Assembly: GCA_013398015.1 (NCBI GenBank)
Contig: VZRR01012423.1
Span: 938,996 to 1,002,995 of the forward strand
Length of the DNA: 64,000 bases
Source of the DNA: Oreocharis arfaki
Lineage: Eukaryota > Chordata > Aves > Passeriformes > Paramythiidae
Direction of reading: 5' to 3'
Numbering within the stretch: position 1 is the stretch's first letter; the number at the start of each line of letters is the position of its first letter. The notes under the pieces are model-generated. The model was given only the letters and a program-made list of their open reading frames with translations, made no database searches and was not told the origin of the DNA. Shown here in pieces: positions 25,471 through 38,285 of this stretch. The translations under genes and the position numbers were made by a program.

Positions 25471-28400
25471 GGAAAAGATGCCTTAGTAAGTTAGAACACA
25501 GTAAAGAAAAATAACCAAAAATACCCAAACATTAATTTCAGTCACATAAAAAATTATTGCTCTTTTTTTTTTTTAAGGGGCCAAGATCACAAAGTTCTGT
25601 TAATTGCTAGAATAAAAATATCACAATCTAAGTAAACCAAGTTTGGCTTGAGTAAAATATAGGTTTCTAGACACAAACAACCATAGGGTGAAATCTCATT
25701 GAAGGTGACTTTTTGTGTTTCAAAAGCATTTCTTTTCATTCTGCATTCATCTTTTTGTGAGTTATTGAAAACGTTAAAAGCAATTATGCAGAGCACTATA
25801 TAATTCTCAAAGGATTCAGCCTAAATACTTCTACAAATGCAAACAAGACACGAGTCACAATAGGTGCAAAATCTTTGGTTAACAGACACAGACTATTATT
25901 TATTTTAGCCACTCTCACTGAATGTCAAAAATGTAACAGAAATTGTTTCAAAAAAACTAGCATGGGTAAGCCAGTCTGAAAATATTTTGTTACACAACCT
26001 GTGCTTAGATTTGCAGCTGCAGTTCAATACGATAAGCAAATATGAAAATATAGAACTGTCAAAGGACAAAAAGGAAATAAAGCCAAGGACTGAATAACAC
26101 TGAACTGCAATGTCAAGAGGACTTGAAAATAGAGGTCTAGAGAATTCATTTTGTTCAACAGAAAGAGAAATGCAACAGAAAGAAATGCAAAATAAAAACC
26201 ATTTTAGTACATTGACCACGATTTCCTATTTTTAAAGTTGCATTTAAATTTAAAAAAAATATAAATAGTGTTGCAGCCATCAAGAGCAAACTCAGTAAAT
26301 TCTCTTTAATATTAATATAACCAGAATCAAATCTAGATGAACTGCTGAAGACTCCTTCTCTGCAAGATATTACAAAGAATGCTATTTCCTGAACTATTTA
26401 ACTGAAAAAACCAAAAAATTCCATTTGCCACAGTTATGCAGTTCAGAGTAATACAAGTTTAAGAAGTCGAACAGTACCAACTTTGAGGTATCTGTTAAGG
26501 TGACAATTCAGTAAGAATAAGCTCAACGTCTGCTTGCTTAATTATTTTAATTTTCCCAATGTATTTTATTTTTATGTATAACAATCACAGCATCAGGTCC
26601 CAGCAGGAAATCTGCAAACTTTGTTAGAAGTTTACTCTGCCTTAGAAGAAAGATGTTTATATCATCCTCTAGAGTCTCTAAATAACCACTTAAAAACCTG
26701 CAATTTGGGTTTTAAACGCCTCCTCCATATTTTATCATTAAAATATACTCAAGGGGACTGGAAAAAACAATCCTTCTTTCTTTGGGAAGCCTATGAATCA
26801 CAGTGATGCTTATTAGAGAGCCTTAATGTATCAACACAGACACAGAGCTTGCGGTGTATGTGCACAGAGCCTGATCCATACAACACCAACCAAATCATGT
26901 TGATTGGTAACATAATACAACAAGTTTTTTACTGCCCAATACATTCAGTTACTGTTTAGCTTAAGAGTCTAATAAACTTTTTAACAAATAATCTTTCTTC
27001 AGTTTCTGCACTTAAGGAGTTGAAGGGTCTTGAAACCACATCCCACTCCTTCAGCAGATGGAAGAGAAGATTCCACACAAAAAAATGTCCTTGCCAAAGT
27101 CCTGAGAGTTAGAAACACTCGACAAACTGACAATTGAACTGCGGGAGAGCTGAATTCACAATGGTTTCACAAATAAAGACCTCCACCCGGGACTCGGCAC
27201 AACCCAGTCCATGGTGAACTATCCCATTCCTGCAATGGACAACCACTCCTCCAGAGAGATTTCTAGGCAACTGGCTAAATGAGCCATATGATCACCCCAA
27301 CACAACTGAAACTTTGCCCATTCCACTGCTGTTCCTTAGAGGAGAAGGAGCCCAGGCCCTTCTCTCCTTCTCTCTCACCAAAAGGTCATGTGGCAGTTCA
27401 AGCCTATTCTCACAGCGTCCTTTCTTAGGCATTACTTTGGAAGCATGAGGAGGATCAGGAATACTACCCCAGACCTCAAATTCTGTTTTGGAGAGACACT
27501 GCTGATCACAACACAGTGGCCTTGGTAGCCATCTGTTGTTTTAAAAGATTAAAAATACACAAAATACTCTCCTGATACAACTTTTCTATGTAAGCACTTG
27601 TAGCTGTTAGAAGGAGGCTATGTAATTAAGTCCCAAAGGGAAAAGACATTTGCACAGCCACAAAGGAAAGATCCACAAACAAAGAATATGTACACAGAAT
27701 AGTCTTTGTTAAGACTTGCACCATATTACACAGGAATTCACAAACTCTTGATTCAAGTGCTTTTAAAATTACTCTCTCTTTTACTTCTTTCAAGGACAAG
27801 AGCAATAAAGAACTCGCTTTCCAGTGCTGCATCTGAAATGCAAGAATTGCACTTGATCTTTGCTTCATTTCTTGACATCTAACATTTTTGCTCCAGGACT
27901 CCATTGTAATACTCAGATCTACTGAGCAGTCAGGTTTAAGAGTTTACTTGGTTCCTGCTTACCTTCTAGCTGAAGCTAACAATTCACTCTGGTTTTTGTT
28001 ACGCATGCAAATGGGGTATTTCTTTTTCATAGAACTGATACAGCGATGAAAGAAAACATAGAAGGCAGAGACAAGTCCCTGATTCATCCCCATACCATTA
28101 AACATGCTTGATGAACAAAATTCACTAAACACACTTCATAAACATTTCATTTGCTGTCTTCTACAATTTTCCCTGGTAGAACTTCCCAAAATGTGGGTTT
28201 GTTACACTTATTTTTCGTTCACAGACACCAGGCACACATCAGATTTCAGAAAATGCTGTAACTCAAATATGGCAAGGGCAGCACATGGTTTGAGCAGGTG
28301 TGGGTGCACAGAAGCTGAATTTCTGATGCCCTGTTCTGCACAGAGGTGAAGGCCACTGTGCAAAGACAAAACCAGGAAGCCACAAAAGTGTCCCAAAGAT

Positions 28401-31400
28401 CAACTTCCTTCAAGAAATATCAACTGCATCACCTTAAGGGATCTCTTCTTGAGATTCACAATTATTACTGAAATTGCTGAGGCTTCTTCATCTAAAAGAC
28501 TACTTTAAGCTGTGAACAGCTTCTAGCAGTAAGTACGTAAGATATCAAATCACATGAACTATTAATAAATACAGAAGTAGACAATGAGCTTACATAAACA
28601 TACAAATTCTGCTCTGTTTAGGGTTACATTATTTTTACAGGCAAGCTTCGTCTAAATCACATTGGATCATTATATAAAATTATAAAATATCTTGTTGAAA
28701 TACAGTCTAAAAGAAAAATATATTTGAGACATTACAATGCTTCTTCAGGTTATAAAAGGTTTCCTTTATCTCCAAATATTCATAAGATGTTTAAAATATA
28801 TTCTGAATCTTATTTCTCACAGTGTTTGACACAAAAAAGAAACCAGAAGGTTGCCCTGAAGATAAATGAAACATCTGGTGAAACATGTAATAAGCTTCAG
28901 GCTCACATCTGCTACTGAAGTTAGTATTCCCGCACCATAGCTACAAGCTCTTTGCAAAGCTCTACAAGAATAACTGAGAACAGGGAGGATTATAGGGAAC
29001 ACATTCCTCAGTCTAAATTGATATTTCCTCTTCCATCTGAATCAACATTATGCTTCCATATGTATGCATTAATGCCCAGTGCTAACCCTCAGTGGAAAAT
29101 AATTTCTAAAAGTAAAGTTATCTCATTTAAAACCTATCCTATTATTTTATATCATAAGGGGTTTTAGGCAGTTTTAAACATATGCAACCATTTATCTAGG
29201 CATATTTATATACACACATATATATAGATAAAACTAGATATGTGCATATATATATATAGTTTCACTAGTTTTAGAGTGCAAGCAAACTTACAACAATTAA
29301 TTCATCGATGTCATTACATTTGACAAAAGTTAATTTTCAAAATAACAGAGTAGACAGTAGACAGCACAGTTACTGCAATTATATACACTTTTCGAGTCGT
29401 AGCAACTAATAAGTATTTTCAAGCAGTAACTGATTAAAACAGAATGTAAGATATTTCCTAAGGAGCAAACTATGTGTAAGTCACATTCCTGTTTCTATAA
29501 GGAGATTGCTCAATATTTATCTTTTTTTTCCCATTCACTCCTAAACTTCCAATTTCTTCCATAAACAATGACAGAAAAATGTTTACATTTAATGCCAACA
29601 TAAACTGCTTTGTATTTGTGACATTTTAAAAAGACCCTTTTGTGCCAGGAGAGTTTAGAAAAAGGCAGATATCTGCACAGCAGGGAAAAAATGCACTTAC
29701 ATTTTGCAACAGCTGTGAAAGATCAGTCCTCCAGAGAAACCGAAACCAACGGCAAAATGGGAAGTGTTTAGGAAATAAAATGTTTCCATCACCTCATACT
29801 ATCATTCACTTCCATTAGTACTGACGAAAGAGAGACTGGATTTTATACAGTGTTATAAATGGTAGGAACATAACAGGCAGTAGAAACAGAACTGGTCACT
29901 TAACATTTGGTGACCAACAAAATTGGTCACTAAACAATTCTAACATCAAACCTGGGACAAAAACCAGAAGCATAAATATCCAAGCAAGCATCTAGTTAAT
30001 CAGAAGATGAAGAAGTGATATCCCCACCTAAACTTATTTTTCTTAGATAAAAATTTCGTAGTAGAACTGAAAGTGATTAAGAAGTTTAATCAGAGGAACA
30101 ATGAAACTTTGTCAAAAAATAGATTATGAGGTAACACAAACTGTGCTGCAGAAAACCCCCTCAGTACAGGGCCCTTTTCTCCCACTTAAATTTGCAAAAT
30201 ACACTTATTATAATAATCAAAAAAGTTTTACATATATTTAATGCAAGGCATGGAAGAAAAAGAGCGAAGAGATGAACATGTGATCACCTAGGGAACAGAG
30301 ATTAAGGACTGGCCACAGAAAACGTGGTCAGGCCAGTAGTGTCATGATAGAAATTGTGCACAAAACCAAGAATCTGTCATGCAGAAATAGAATTGCAATG
30401 CCAAGGATACCAAATTATTAGGTGTTACTTGTGTCCTGCTCCTTGACACCCTGCAGAAAAGGGATGAAAGGTTGCAGGAGAAGAATGGACAAAGAAGGAC
30501 CATTTCTGACACAGTGGAGCCCAGGTGTGGAGGAGGCACTTGCTTTTGTTCAGATTTAAGAAAAAACAAGCAACCCCCAGCTTCTGTTCCAAATAACTGT
30601 TGCAAATAATCCACCTTGCTATGTAACTTTGGGATACACTGAAGACAAGTGTGATGCTTTTCAGAACTCAAAGCAGCTGTAGGGCAAAAACCCACTCCAC
30701 ACCCCAAGAAACCGAAACCAACACAAACAACTAAATTGATATTCTGACGCAGACAGCCCTATGAAGTTTGCATGCTAGGGTCTAGAAGTCATTTATCTAT
30801 TTACACTGCCTTGTACACAGTAGAGCAGTTCGGATGAATCTCAGGCCAAGTATCATCTAAACGCTCAGGTAACCTGTCTTTGTAAGCTCTAATTTAGTTC
30901 TTCCCTTAATGACAGCCATGGCAGCTGCTTAGCTTTTCTACAGAATTTGAGAAGTCTACAGCTGTGACACAGGTAATATTTTGCTCAGGCTTATTTCAGA
31001 ATTACTGTATCTGACGTTATCTGCATATTCAGCTAAGAGTAAAACAAGTCACCACAATAATGTTCACAGCTCTTGGTAATTTTATGATAAAATAAACTCT
31101 CTGCTGTGTTAACAGACAACAAAGTAAATAAGCTGGGAACAAAAATTAGACTGTTTCATGTCACACTCAATCCTTTACCCTCAACTGCTGCTGAAATGGG
31201 TGGTCCATACCCAATCTTCCTCTTCCTCCAGCTACATGAGCTTCATCAATTTGTTGGATTCACTCTCCAGCAGATCAACAAGCTGATCTGACTCACTCTG
31301 TGACCATGCAAGCCCTAGATCCTGTACAAGGCAGGAGGCAGGAATACACAGCCAAATGCACAGAGCAACAGTTGGGACCGCTCCCAACTTGGCTGATAGA

Positions 31401-34400
31401 TTAAATCACATGTATTATGAAAGTTCAACTTAAGATAACAAATCACTTTTTTTTTAGAACGAACAGCACTGTAACTAGAAATACCCAATCCTTTTTTTTT
31501 TTTATTCATCATTCAAAAAACCTGTCCTAAAAAATATCAAAGAAGGTATAAATTAGATGTTACAGTTAATTTACCACTCTTGAAACCATCTAACTTAATC
31601 AATACACTGTCGCTTTCAGGCCACAATATAAATGCCTTGGTTAGCTAAGATTTGCTTTGCCAGGGATGCTTAAATTACAAAATTTAACAGCCAAGAACAT
31701 ATTTAAATCAAACACTACCTACAAAGGTCTTCCTGTAGCAATGATCATTTGCTTCAGAAATGGCAGAGCAATGAAATGGTCTGCTCTTAGCAATGAGGGC
31801 CCTAACAAGAGCAATAACTAATAAGGAAAAAAACCAACCAGACACTTAAATAACTTCTAAATCCATCCAGAAATTACAGAATTTATCAAATAATACGTAT
31901 GTACAGCCTTACTTTGTTTTTCATGTTTGAGAAACTGAAAGAAATATTGTAAAACTAAAAGCAAGAGCCCTGTGTCATTAACTGGAAACTGTAATTCACT
32001 GAATTTACAATGTGAAGGATAAATACATAGAGTGCCTTACATACGGACACAGGATTTATGCAGCAAATGATTAAAAAGGAGTGTCAGAATTCCAAAACAC
32101 AAATCTTCTCTTAACAAAAAACAAACAAACAAAACCAACCACAAAAAACTCTCACTTCTGTGTGGAAAGCTGTCTAAAGAGTAAGCACTTGCTTCGTCAG
32201 CTAAAACAGGCATTGGGGGGGCACCACGTATCAATACAAAAAGGACTCTAATGATTAAAGTTCCAAATCAATTTGAAACAGAAAAACATTCACTAGAAGA
32301 ATGCATTAATAGTCAAGGTCTTCAAGCTGCTTGGTGTTAGAATTACTGATTTGAGTATTTTTATGTAAAATTAAATTAGGAAATAGTTTCTGAAAAGTTC
32401 TATCGCCAAGCAGAGTGGCAGGACTTGAAAACATTGACATATCTTGCTTTAAGTCACCTGCATTCTCCTCCCCATCCTGCAGTGTGTGCAAACCACTATT
32501 CCCATCCATACACACAGCTCCGTGGTGCTGTCGGCAAGTAGGAGTAAGACCAAGTTAGGCAAAGGAAATAATGGTACATATTGTATTTCAATCTATGACC
32601 AATTAACAACTACATGAAATAAGACAGGAACCATCAAAGAAAATGTCTTCCTCTCTGCAGAAGGCTATACAGACAAGATGAATTTTTAAAAATATTATTC
32701 AAATTCCAACAGTGAATTGCATTTCTCGAGAGAAAGAAAGAACAGAAATTTCTGTTCTTGGTAGACTGGCAAAATAGCAGAACAACTAAAAGGATTGAAG
32801 CATATTTAATTTTACAGCAAATGCAGGATAAAGTCCCCAAATTGAGTTTGATCCTTCAGACTGGATCACAACAGTATGTTCCCATAGCACCATCTAACAC
32901 CTTCATACCCTTTCTAGAAAAGTGACATGCTTGGGCATCTTCCTCTTCAACGAAGCAGGTTTTACCTGCTACACCATCAAATGGATGCTGTAGCAAGGAG
33001 GACACTTTGCTTAGAAACTAAAGAACCCATTTACAACTTCTGAGTCACTTAAATGCAATTTATGGGAAAAGACTCAGTTCCACAAAATATTAGTGAGCAG
33101 CTTACAAATTACTCCAAAAATCCTCTGAGATACCCAACTTCCAGGCACATAAAAAAACAGCAGAGAAAATATGTGTGTGTTTTAACACAGACAGTTCATT
33201 AAACTGAATACCTGAAAGGCTGATGTACCGTAAGAATATAAACACTAGAATGATTTTTTAAAAATTGTTTCAGCATATACTTTAAAAAAACCCCAAAAAC
33301 CAAACATCAAAACAAAACCCTCATGGATACAGGCCCCTCCATCTCACCAGAACACCCAGTGCAATTACAGTTTAAAATGTGCTTAAACAACTCAAGACAG
33401 GTTTTGCAAAAAATCAGACTGTATCAGCTGAAGCACAGGAAAAACTTCATTAAAAGCTAGTACCTTACTGTAAAACAAATGTGTTACCCTTAAAATTTAT
33501 ACACTGAAAGCAGTTCCTGTGTCTAGTAAAATGGATGATATCTCACCTTATCATCTCTTTACTTGCATATTTCTGTGAGGGTGTAACTCTCATAGTACTG
33601 CCTTATAGACTTGGAATGAAAAACTATCATCTCCTTCAGTAAATACTTTCAACATCTCACAGGCTGAAACACTTAACATATTTGGGCTTTATCATTTGTT
33701 GCTTAATTCTGATCACTGTTGTGCTTTTTTATGGCCAGATTACAGGTACCTTCTCATTCTAGGGTGAAATGTCATTTGAGATCTTCCCTGCCACCAAATT
33801 AACTACTCTCTGAGAGAGAGTAAATTTACAATTTTATAAATGGAAAGTAAGCCTAGAGATCTGTCTCAACAGAATAAATTTGGCCTCTGATATATTGTTA
33901 AGGGACATTCCCAAGCTTCTACTCCATCCTTCCTCCATCTTTGTAAACTGCTTCCTTTGTCTGTAATAGCCCACACTTCCACAGCAGCTACCAAGAAACT
34001 CAAAAAACTAGAAGAACCAGAAAAATTGGCATGTTAACTTCACATAACTTAAGAAAGCCAAAAAAGGCACCTGAAAAAAGGTAAGATTCCTTGTGCCTGT
34101 AGTGTTAAGTGTGACTAGATGATGGTCAACTCAATTGGCCGTTGTCCTTTTCCTCAGCTGAGACTAGAGGAATTTTCAGAACTGGGTAAGAAGCTGGCCT
34201 AATCTAAAGAAATGCTCAAAAATCCTGCTTTAATCTGCCCACTGCATGGAATAGTGAAGTTACCAGACTTCATCTTTTGTGGAATTGTATAAAAAAGTAA
34301 CTGAAAATCTGTTGGGTTTGTTTGGATTTTTTTTACTATTGGTAATAACTGACTTACAAAAATAACATGAAAAAAAATAAGGAGCCAATAATTAATTACA

Positions 34401-37400
34401 CTTAGAAAAACAACACATTAAAATATTTCTAAAGATTTTACTTTTCCCCCTTTTCAGTATCACAGTAAGAACCACAAGCTTTATTTATTTTGGAATGACT
34501 TACAATCCATTTTTCTCTAACTGGTTATAATATTGTCCAGTCTTCCAATAGATGTGAAGTATCCTTTTTTTCAATAACAAATTACACAATCTATTAGGCA
34601 AGTCAGCTATTTCTCTTTCTTTTTCAACTTCTATGAAGGCCATCCAGCTATTGTAATTTACTGAAATTTATTTTCTTTTCACTTCTAAAGAAAATAATAT
34701 ACCTACGATAAAGAGCGGACAGAGCAGACTTCAAATACTGTGACTCTTGTAACTGTTCAGGTCTTGTTCTCCGGTTGGTTTTACAATGACACACTTAAAA
34801 ATCTCAAAAAAAATTTTTAGAAGGCATGTTTCTGTTGAGGAGGAGGGAGAACACTATTTACATGCCCAGTTTTCAGATAAATTATGTTTAAAATAAAATC
34901 TAGCCTGAAACATCAGAATGCTAGTAAGTACGGTGTGCCAAAAACGTATACTACCATCTGACAGCACCTCAAACAGATTCTAGTCTTTAACTTCATACGT
35001 GTCCTGAAGTGACAATATTTTGTATAAACAGCTCTCTTGCTGAAGAAAATAATCTTGTTTTGTTGGGTAGAAGCAAACATCTTTCCTGGTATGTAGACAG
35101 ATCACCTTCCAGAATATCTCCAGAGTACACTAAGTTCGTGTAATCTGTACGTTATACGTGGTTTTTGTGAAATACTGTCTACCATGGTGGAATATACAAT
35201 GATAAAGTACTTTTAGTAATTTTTAAATGCCATACAAAGCATGTTCCTCTGACAAAAAGGGAGCAGTCTGATATACTTTGGCTCTTCACATGAAGACCTA
35301 CCTAAAGCTCAAGTTATTATACATTTCATATCCAGTTCCTTCATTTTTAGAAAAGGAAAGCCATGGTTTCATATGGAGAGGATTAGTCCATTAAACCTGG
35401 GGGGGGGGAAAAGGCTTAAAAATCTTTTTTTGAACAGAAGACACAAGCTGAAAATAGAAATTATTATTAAAAAAGAAATCACCACATGTTCTAGAACAGA
35501 TGCCCATATTTTGATTTTGTAGCGTTTGTAGTGGCACAAGGTGCCATCAGATTAGGTAGCACGAGGCAAAAGATTACTATCCTCTTGTCATAAAAAACAC
35601 AGTTTATTACCAATTTATGGTGAAATACATTCTTTGCTGACAGATGTTTAGCAATTGTGTTTCTGGGAGCCACAGAAAAGCCTACATGAAACACCATATC
35701 TGCATTTCTGGCATGATTATGGGAACACATATATTAGGTTTCCATATGGAAGTTCTCTCTTAGGTTAACAGCAGGAGTTATTTTAAAAAATTACACATTT
35801 CCCTCAGTGTCAAAAACTTGCAAGCCTCAGGGTCTCTTGTGGAGGTAAAATAATCACTTAGCACACAGTTCATCAAATTTCTCAAATGCTGGTTTTCATG
35901 CATTGAATCAAATCCTTTGATTTTTACAATGTAGAAAATAAACTTACCCATTTTAGCCCTATCTTTACCAAAAGAGACTATACTAAAAAAACCAACATCC
36001 TGCCTTACAACTTCTACTTTCCATCACCACTTCATTCCCAGTAACATCAAATTACAACTCCCACTACAGTAAATACATTGTTTCTTCATGTATAAATTCT
36101 CTTCTCTCTCTCTCCACCCTTAGCCAATTTAATGCCCATATTTCTTTCCATAGTCCCTGCGGCTTAAGCTTTGCATGTTTACTTATGCAACTCTCACTGA
36201 GTAAATAGAAAACTAGTAAATTAACATCTTATAAGTATAGAAGTGGTACACTATCATCTTCTGCATTTCTCACTGATATTTTTTGCCAATCCTTCTTTGC
36301 CGATCTACCACTGGGGACTAGGTCTAATTCATCTAAATTTTCCTCAAAAAACATATTCAAGACATTCTTTTCCCAGTTAAAATCATAAGTAAGCATTACC
36401 TCATAGTCCATTTACTACTTAAAATTAATAACCCACCTGTAACAGTTACATCCTGGGACTCTAACATCTCTATTCCTCAGCAGAATGGGCCTGTAATACT
36501 ATTTCACTGCTATGGTATCAATTAATTACTACATAGTATCCATTATAAAGAATCATATGACATCCATTACATTTGTAAAAATTACTTATTATCAATAAAT
36601 ATAAGGACACCTACTTTTACACAGCAGTTTCTTAAATAATGAAAACTATTAATTTTTAAAATAAATTAATAAAATGTAATCTTCAAATTAATATTGAGCT
36701 GCAATGAGATTACTAGTGTTTTACTCTTCTTGGGTGTAAAGTCTAATTAACTTGCACTAGAAGTAGTCAGTTCAATTCAAAAAATAAAAATAAAATCTCT
36801 TCCTTCAGGGCTGAATCATTAAATACTAAAAACTTCATTTCCAGCCCACTGTGAAGGGAAACAGTAAATAGGTGTTCCAAATTGGTCAGCTGGATTATTT
36901 TCTGTAAAGACAATAACACTGTATGTAAGAGCTACGTTTTCCTGGGCATTATTATTTTACAAACTCTTTTGTAGAAGAAGCAAAGCAAATAAATATCTTT
37001 CAATGAAACATCAAGCTTTTAAAAGAAGTCTCTTCATATTTCTGGGGCTTTCTGCATATCTTAAAAATAATTGTGTAAAGCAACCAGGAGGCCCTACTAC
37101 TTAGCAGGATGCTAATTTAAAAGAAGGAAACAACATGTTCTTTGGCCAGATTCCAAATCAACTTGATGTCCAGGCCAGGAACAAAGAACCACCATGCTCT
37201 CAGATAACAATTTAATAAAATTTGTGGCATCCGAAGTAGCAATCTATACCTCAGCATGATATTCACAGGCATCAAATTTAATAAAATGGCCCCAATAAAA
37301 GTTAATCAAAAGTGTTTAAATGTATTGGCAATAAAACAAATTTTATGGCAGCAGAGTCTGTTCTCTTCTGTGTGACAAATGAACTGAGCACTGAAAATGG

Positions 37401-37856
37401 GTGATGCATCAGTACCATTTCAACAATGAAAAACGCATGCAAGTCTGGGGGGAGAGAAACTCCACACAGGAAGAGCACAGGAATGAGTAAAGCACCAAGA
37501 GCACCATGCATGTTGCACTACAAAGAAAACAACCAAAGGGGGTTGCTTTTCTTTAGGACGACCAAAACTTAACCCAAGCTACAGCAACAGGTACTCCAGT
37601 GATGTTTGCTCTTTGATTGCACACCAAATGCAGAACAGGTACCAAACACTGGAACAGCCAGAGCCAGAAGGTTTGCAGACATTCTTACAAGGGACTAATT
37701 CTGTTCCACTCTCTACCATGCCAGTTTGAACACTCACCAGTATGAACCTCTGAAATTTGTAACATACAAATTGTGACCCTAGTTAACTTTCTTGGAGTTG
37801 GATGATAAACTAGACCGAGTGGGTTAATGTTACATGTATGCATACATTACAGCATT
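25471..37856 (-). other. EIF3H intron 2, segment between CR1 copies
   Basis: About 12 kb of AT-rich intron without a supported gene. It contains a TA-rich dinucleotide block at 29203-29259, a possible old LTR-like piece at about 27100-27350, and a 121-codon minus-strand frame at 30342-30707 with no recognisable domain. No CR1 copy was seen in this stretch. Confidence 0.75.
29203..29259. repeat. TA/CA dinucleotide block
   Basis: Two (TA)n runs with a short ACACACA stretch flank GATAAAACTAGATATGTGC. It is simple microsatellite sequence. Confidence 0.85.
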
Positions 37857-37950
37857 TCATAGAATCATTTTTCACAGCAGAGGGGTTAGAACTAGGTGAT
37901 CTTTAAGGTCCCTTCCAACCCAGGCAATTGTTCTGTGATTCTACAATTTT
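37857..37950 (+). mobile_element. CR1 LINE 3'-end fragment, plus strand
   Basis: This short piece is the extreme 3' end of CR1. GGTGATCTTTAAGGTCCCTT followed by CCAACCCAGGCAATTGTTCT and GTGATTCT is the classic CR1 tail, which normally ends in short ATTCTRTGR repeats. It lies about 80 bases before a second CR1 fragment in the same orientation. Whether these are two insertions or one rearranged copy cannot be decided by eye. Confidence 0.9.
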
Positions 37951-38029
37951 TAAAAACAGCATCAGCAGCTGCACTTAGCTCAGAACCTCTCAACCTGTTA
38001 TTTGAAATTAAAACTGCCCAATTATTTTC

Positions 38030-38285
38030 ACAGGCAACAAGCAACAGGACAAGACGAAATGGCCTCAAGTTATGTCACAGAAAGCTCAAGTTGAACATCG
38101 GGATGAATTTCTTCACTGAAAGGGTAGTCAGGCATTGGAATACGCTTCTCAGGAAAGTGGCGGAGTCACATCCCTGGAAGTGTTCAAGGAATGCCTGAAC
38201 GTGGCACTGCTTGCTGTGGTGTTCAGTCAAAGGCTGGACTCAATGATCTTGGAGGTCTTTTCCAAACTTAATGATTCTAAGTTTT
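38030..38285 (+). mobile_element. CR1 LINE 3' fragment with ORF2 C-terminus, plus strand
   Basis: The plus strand encodes the end of CR1 ORF2: RTRRNGLKLCHRKLKLNIGM, then FFTERVVRHWNTL. A frameshift follows, and then the non-coding tail GACTCAATGATCTTGGAGGT with CTTTTCCAAACTTAATGATT. This is a heavily 5'-truncated copy, as is usual for CR1, and cannot move. Together with the 37857-37950 fragment it makes a close tandem pair of CR1 3' ends. Confidence 0.9.

Noticed and set aside
30342..30707. 121-codon minus-strand frame, one of the longest uninterrupted ones outside CR1
   Set aside because: Composition is low in conserved motifs and I recognise no domain. One such frame in 64 kb of six-frame sequence is not surprising.
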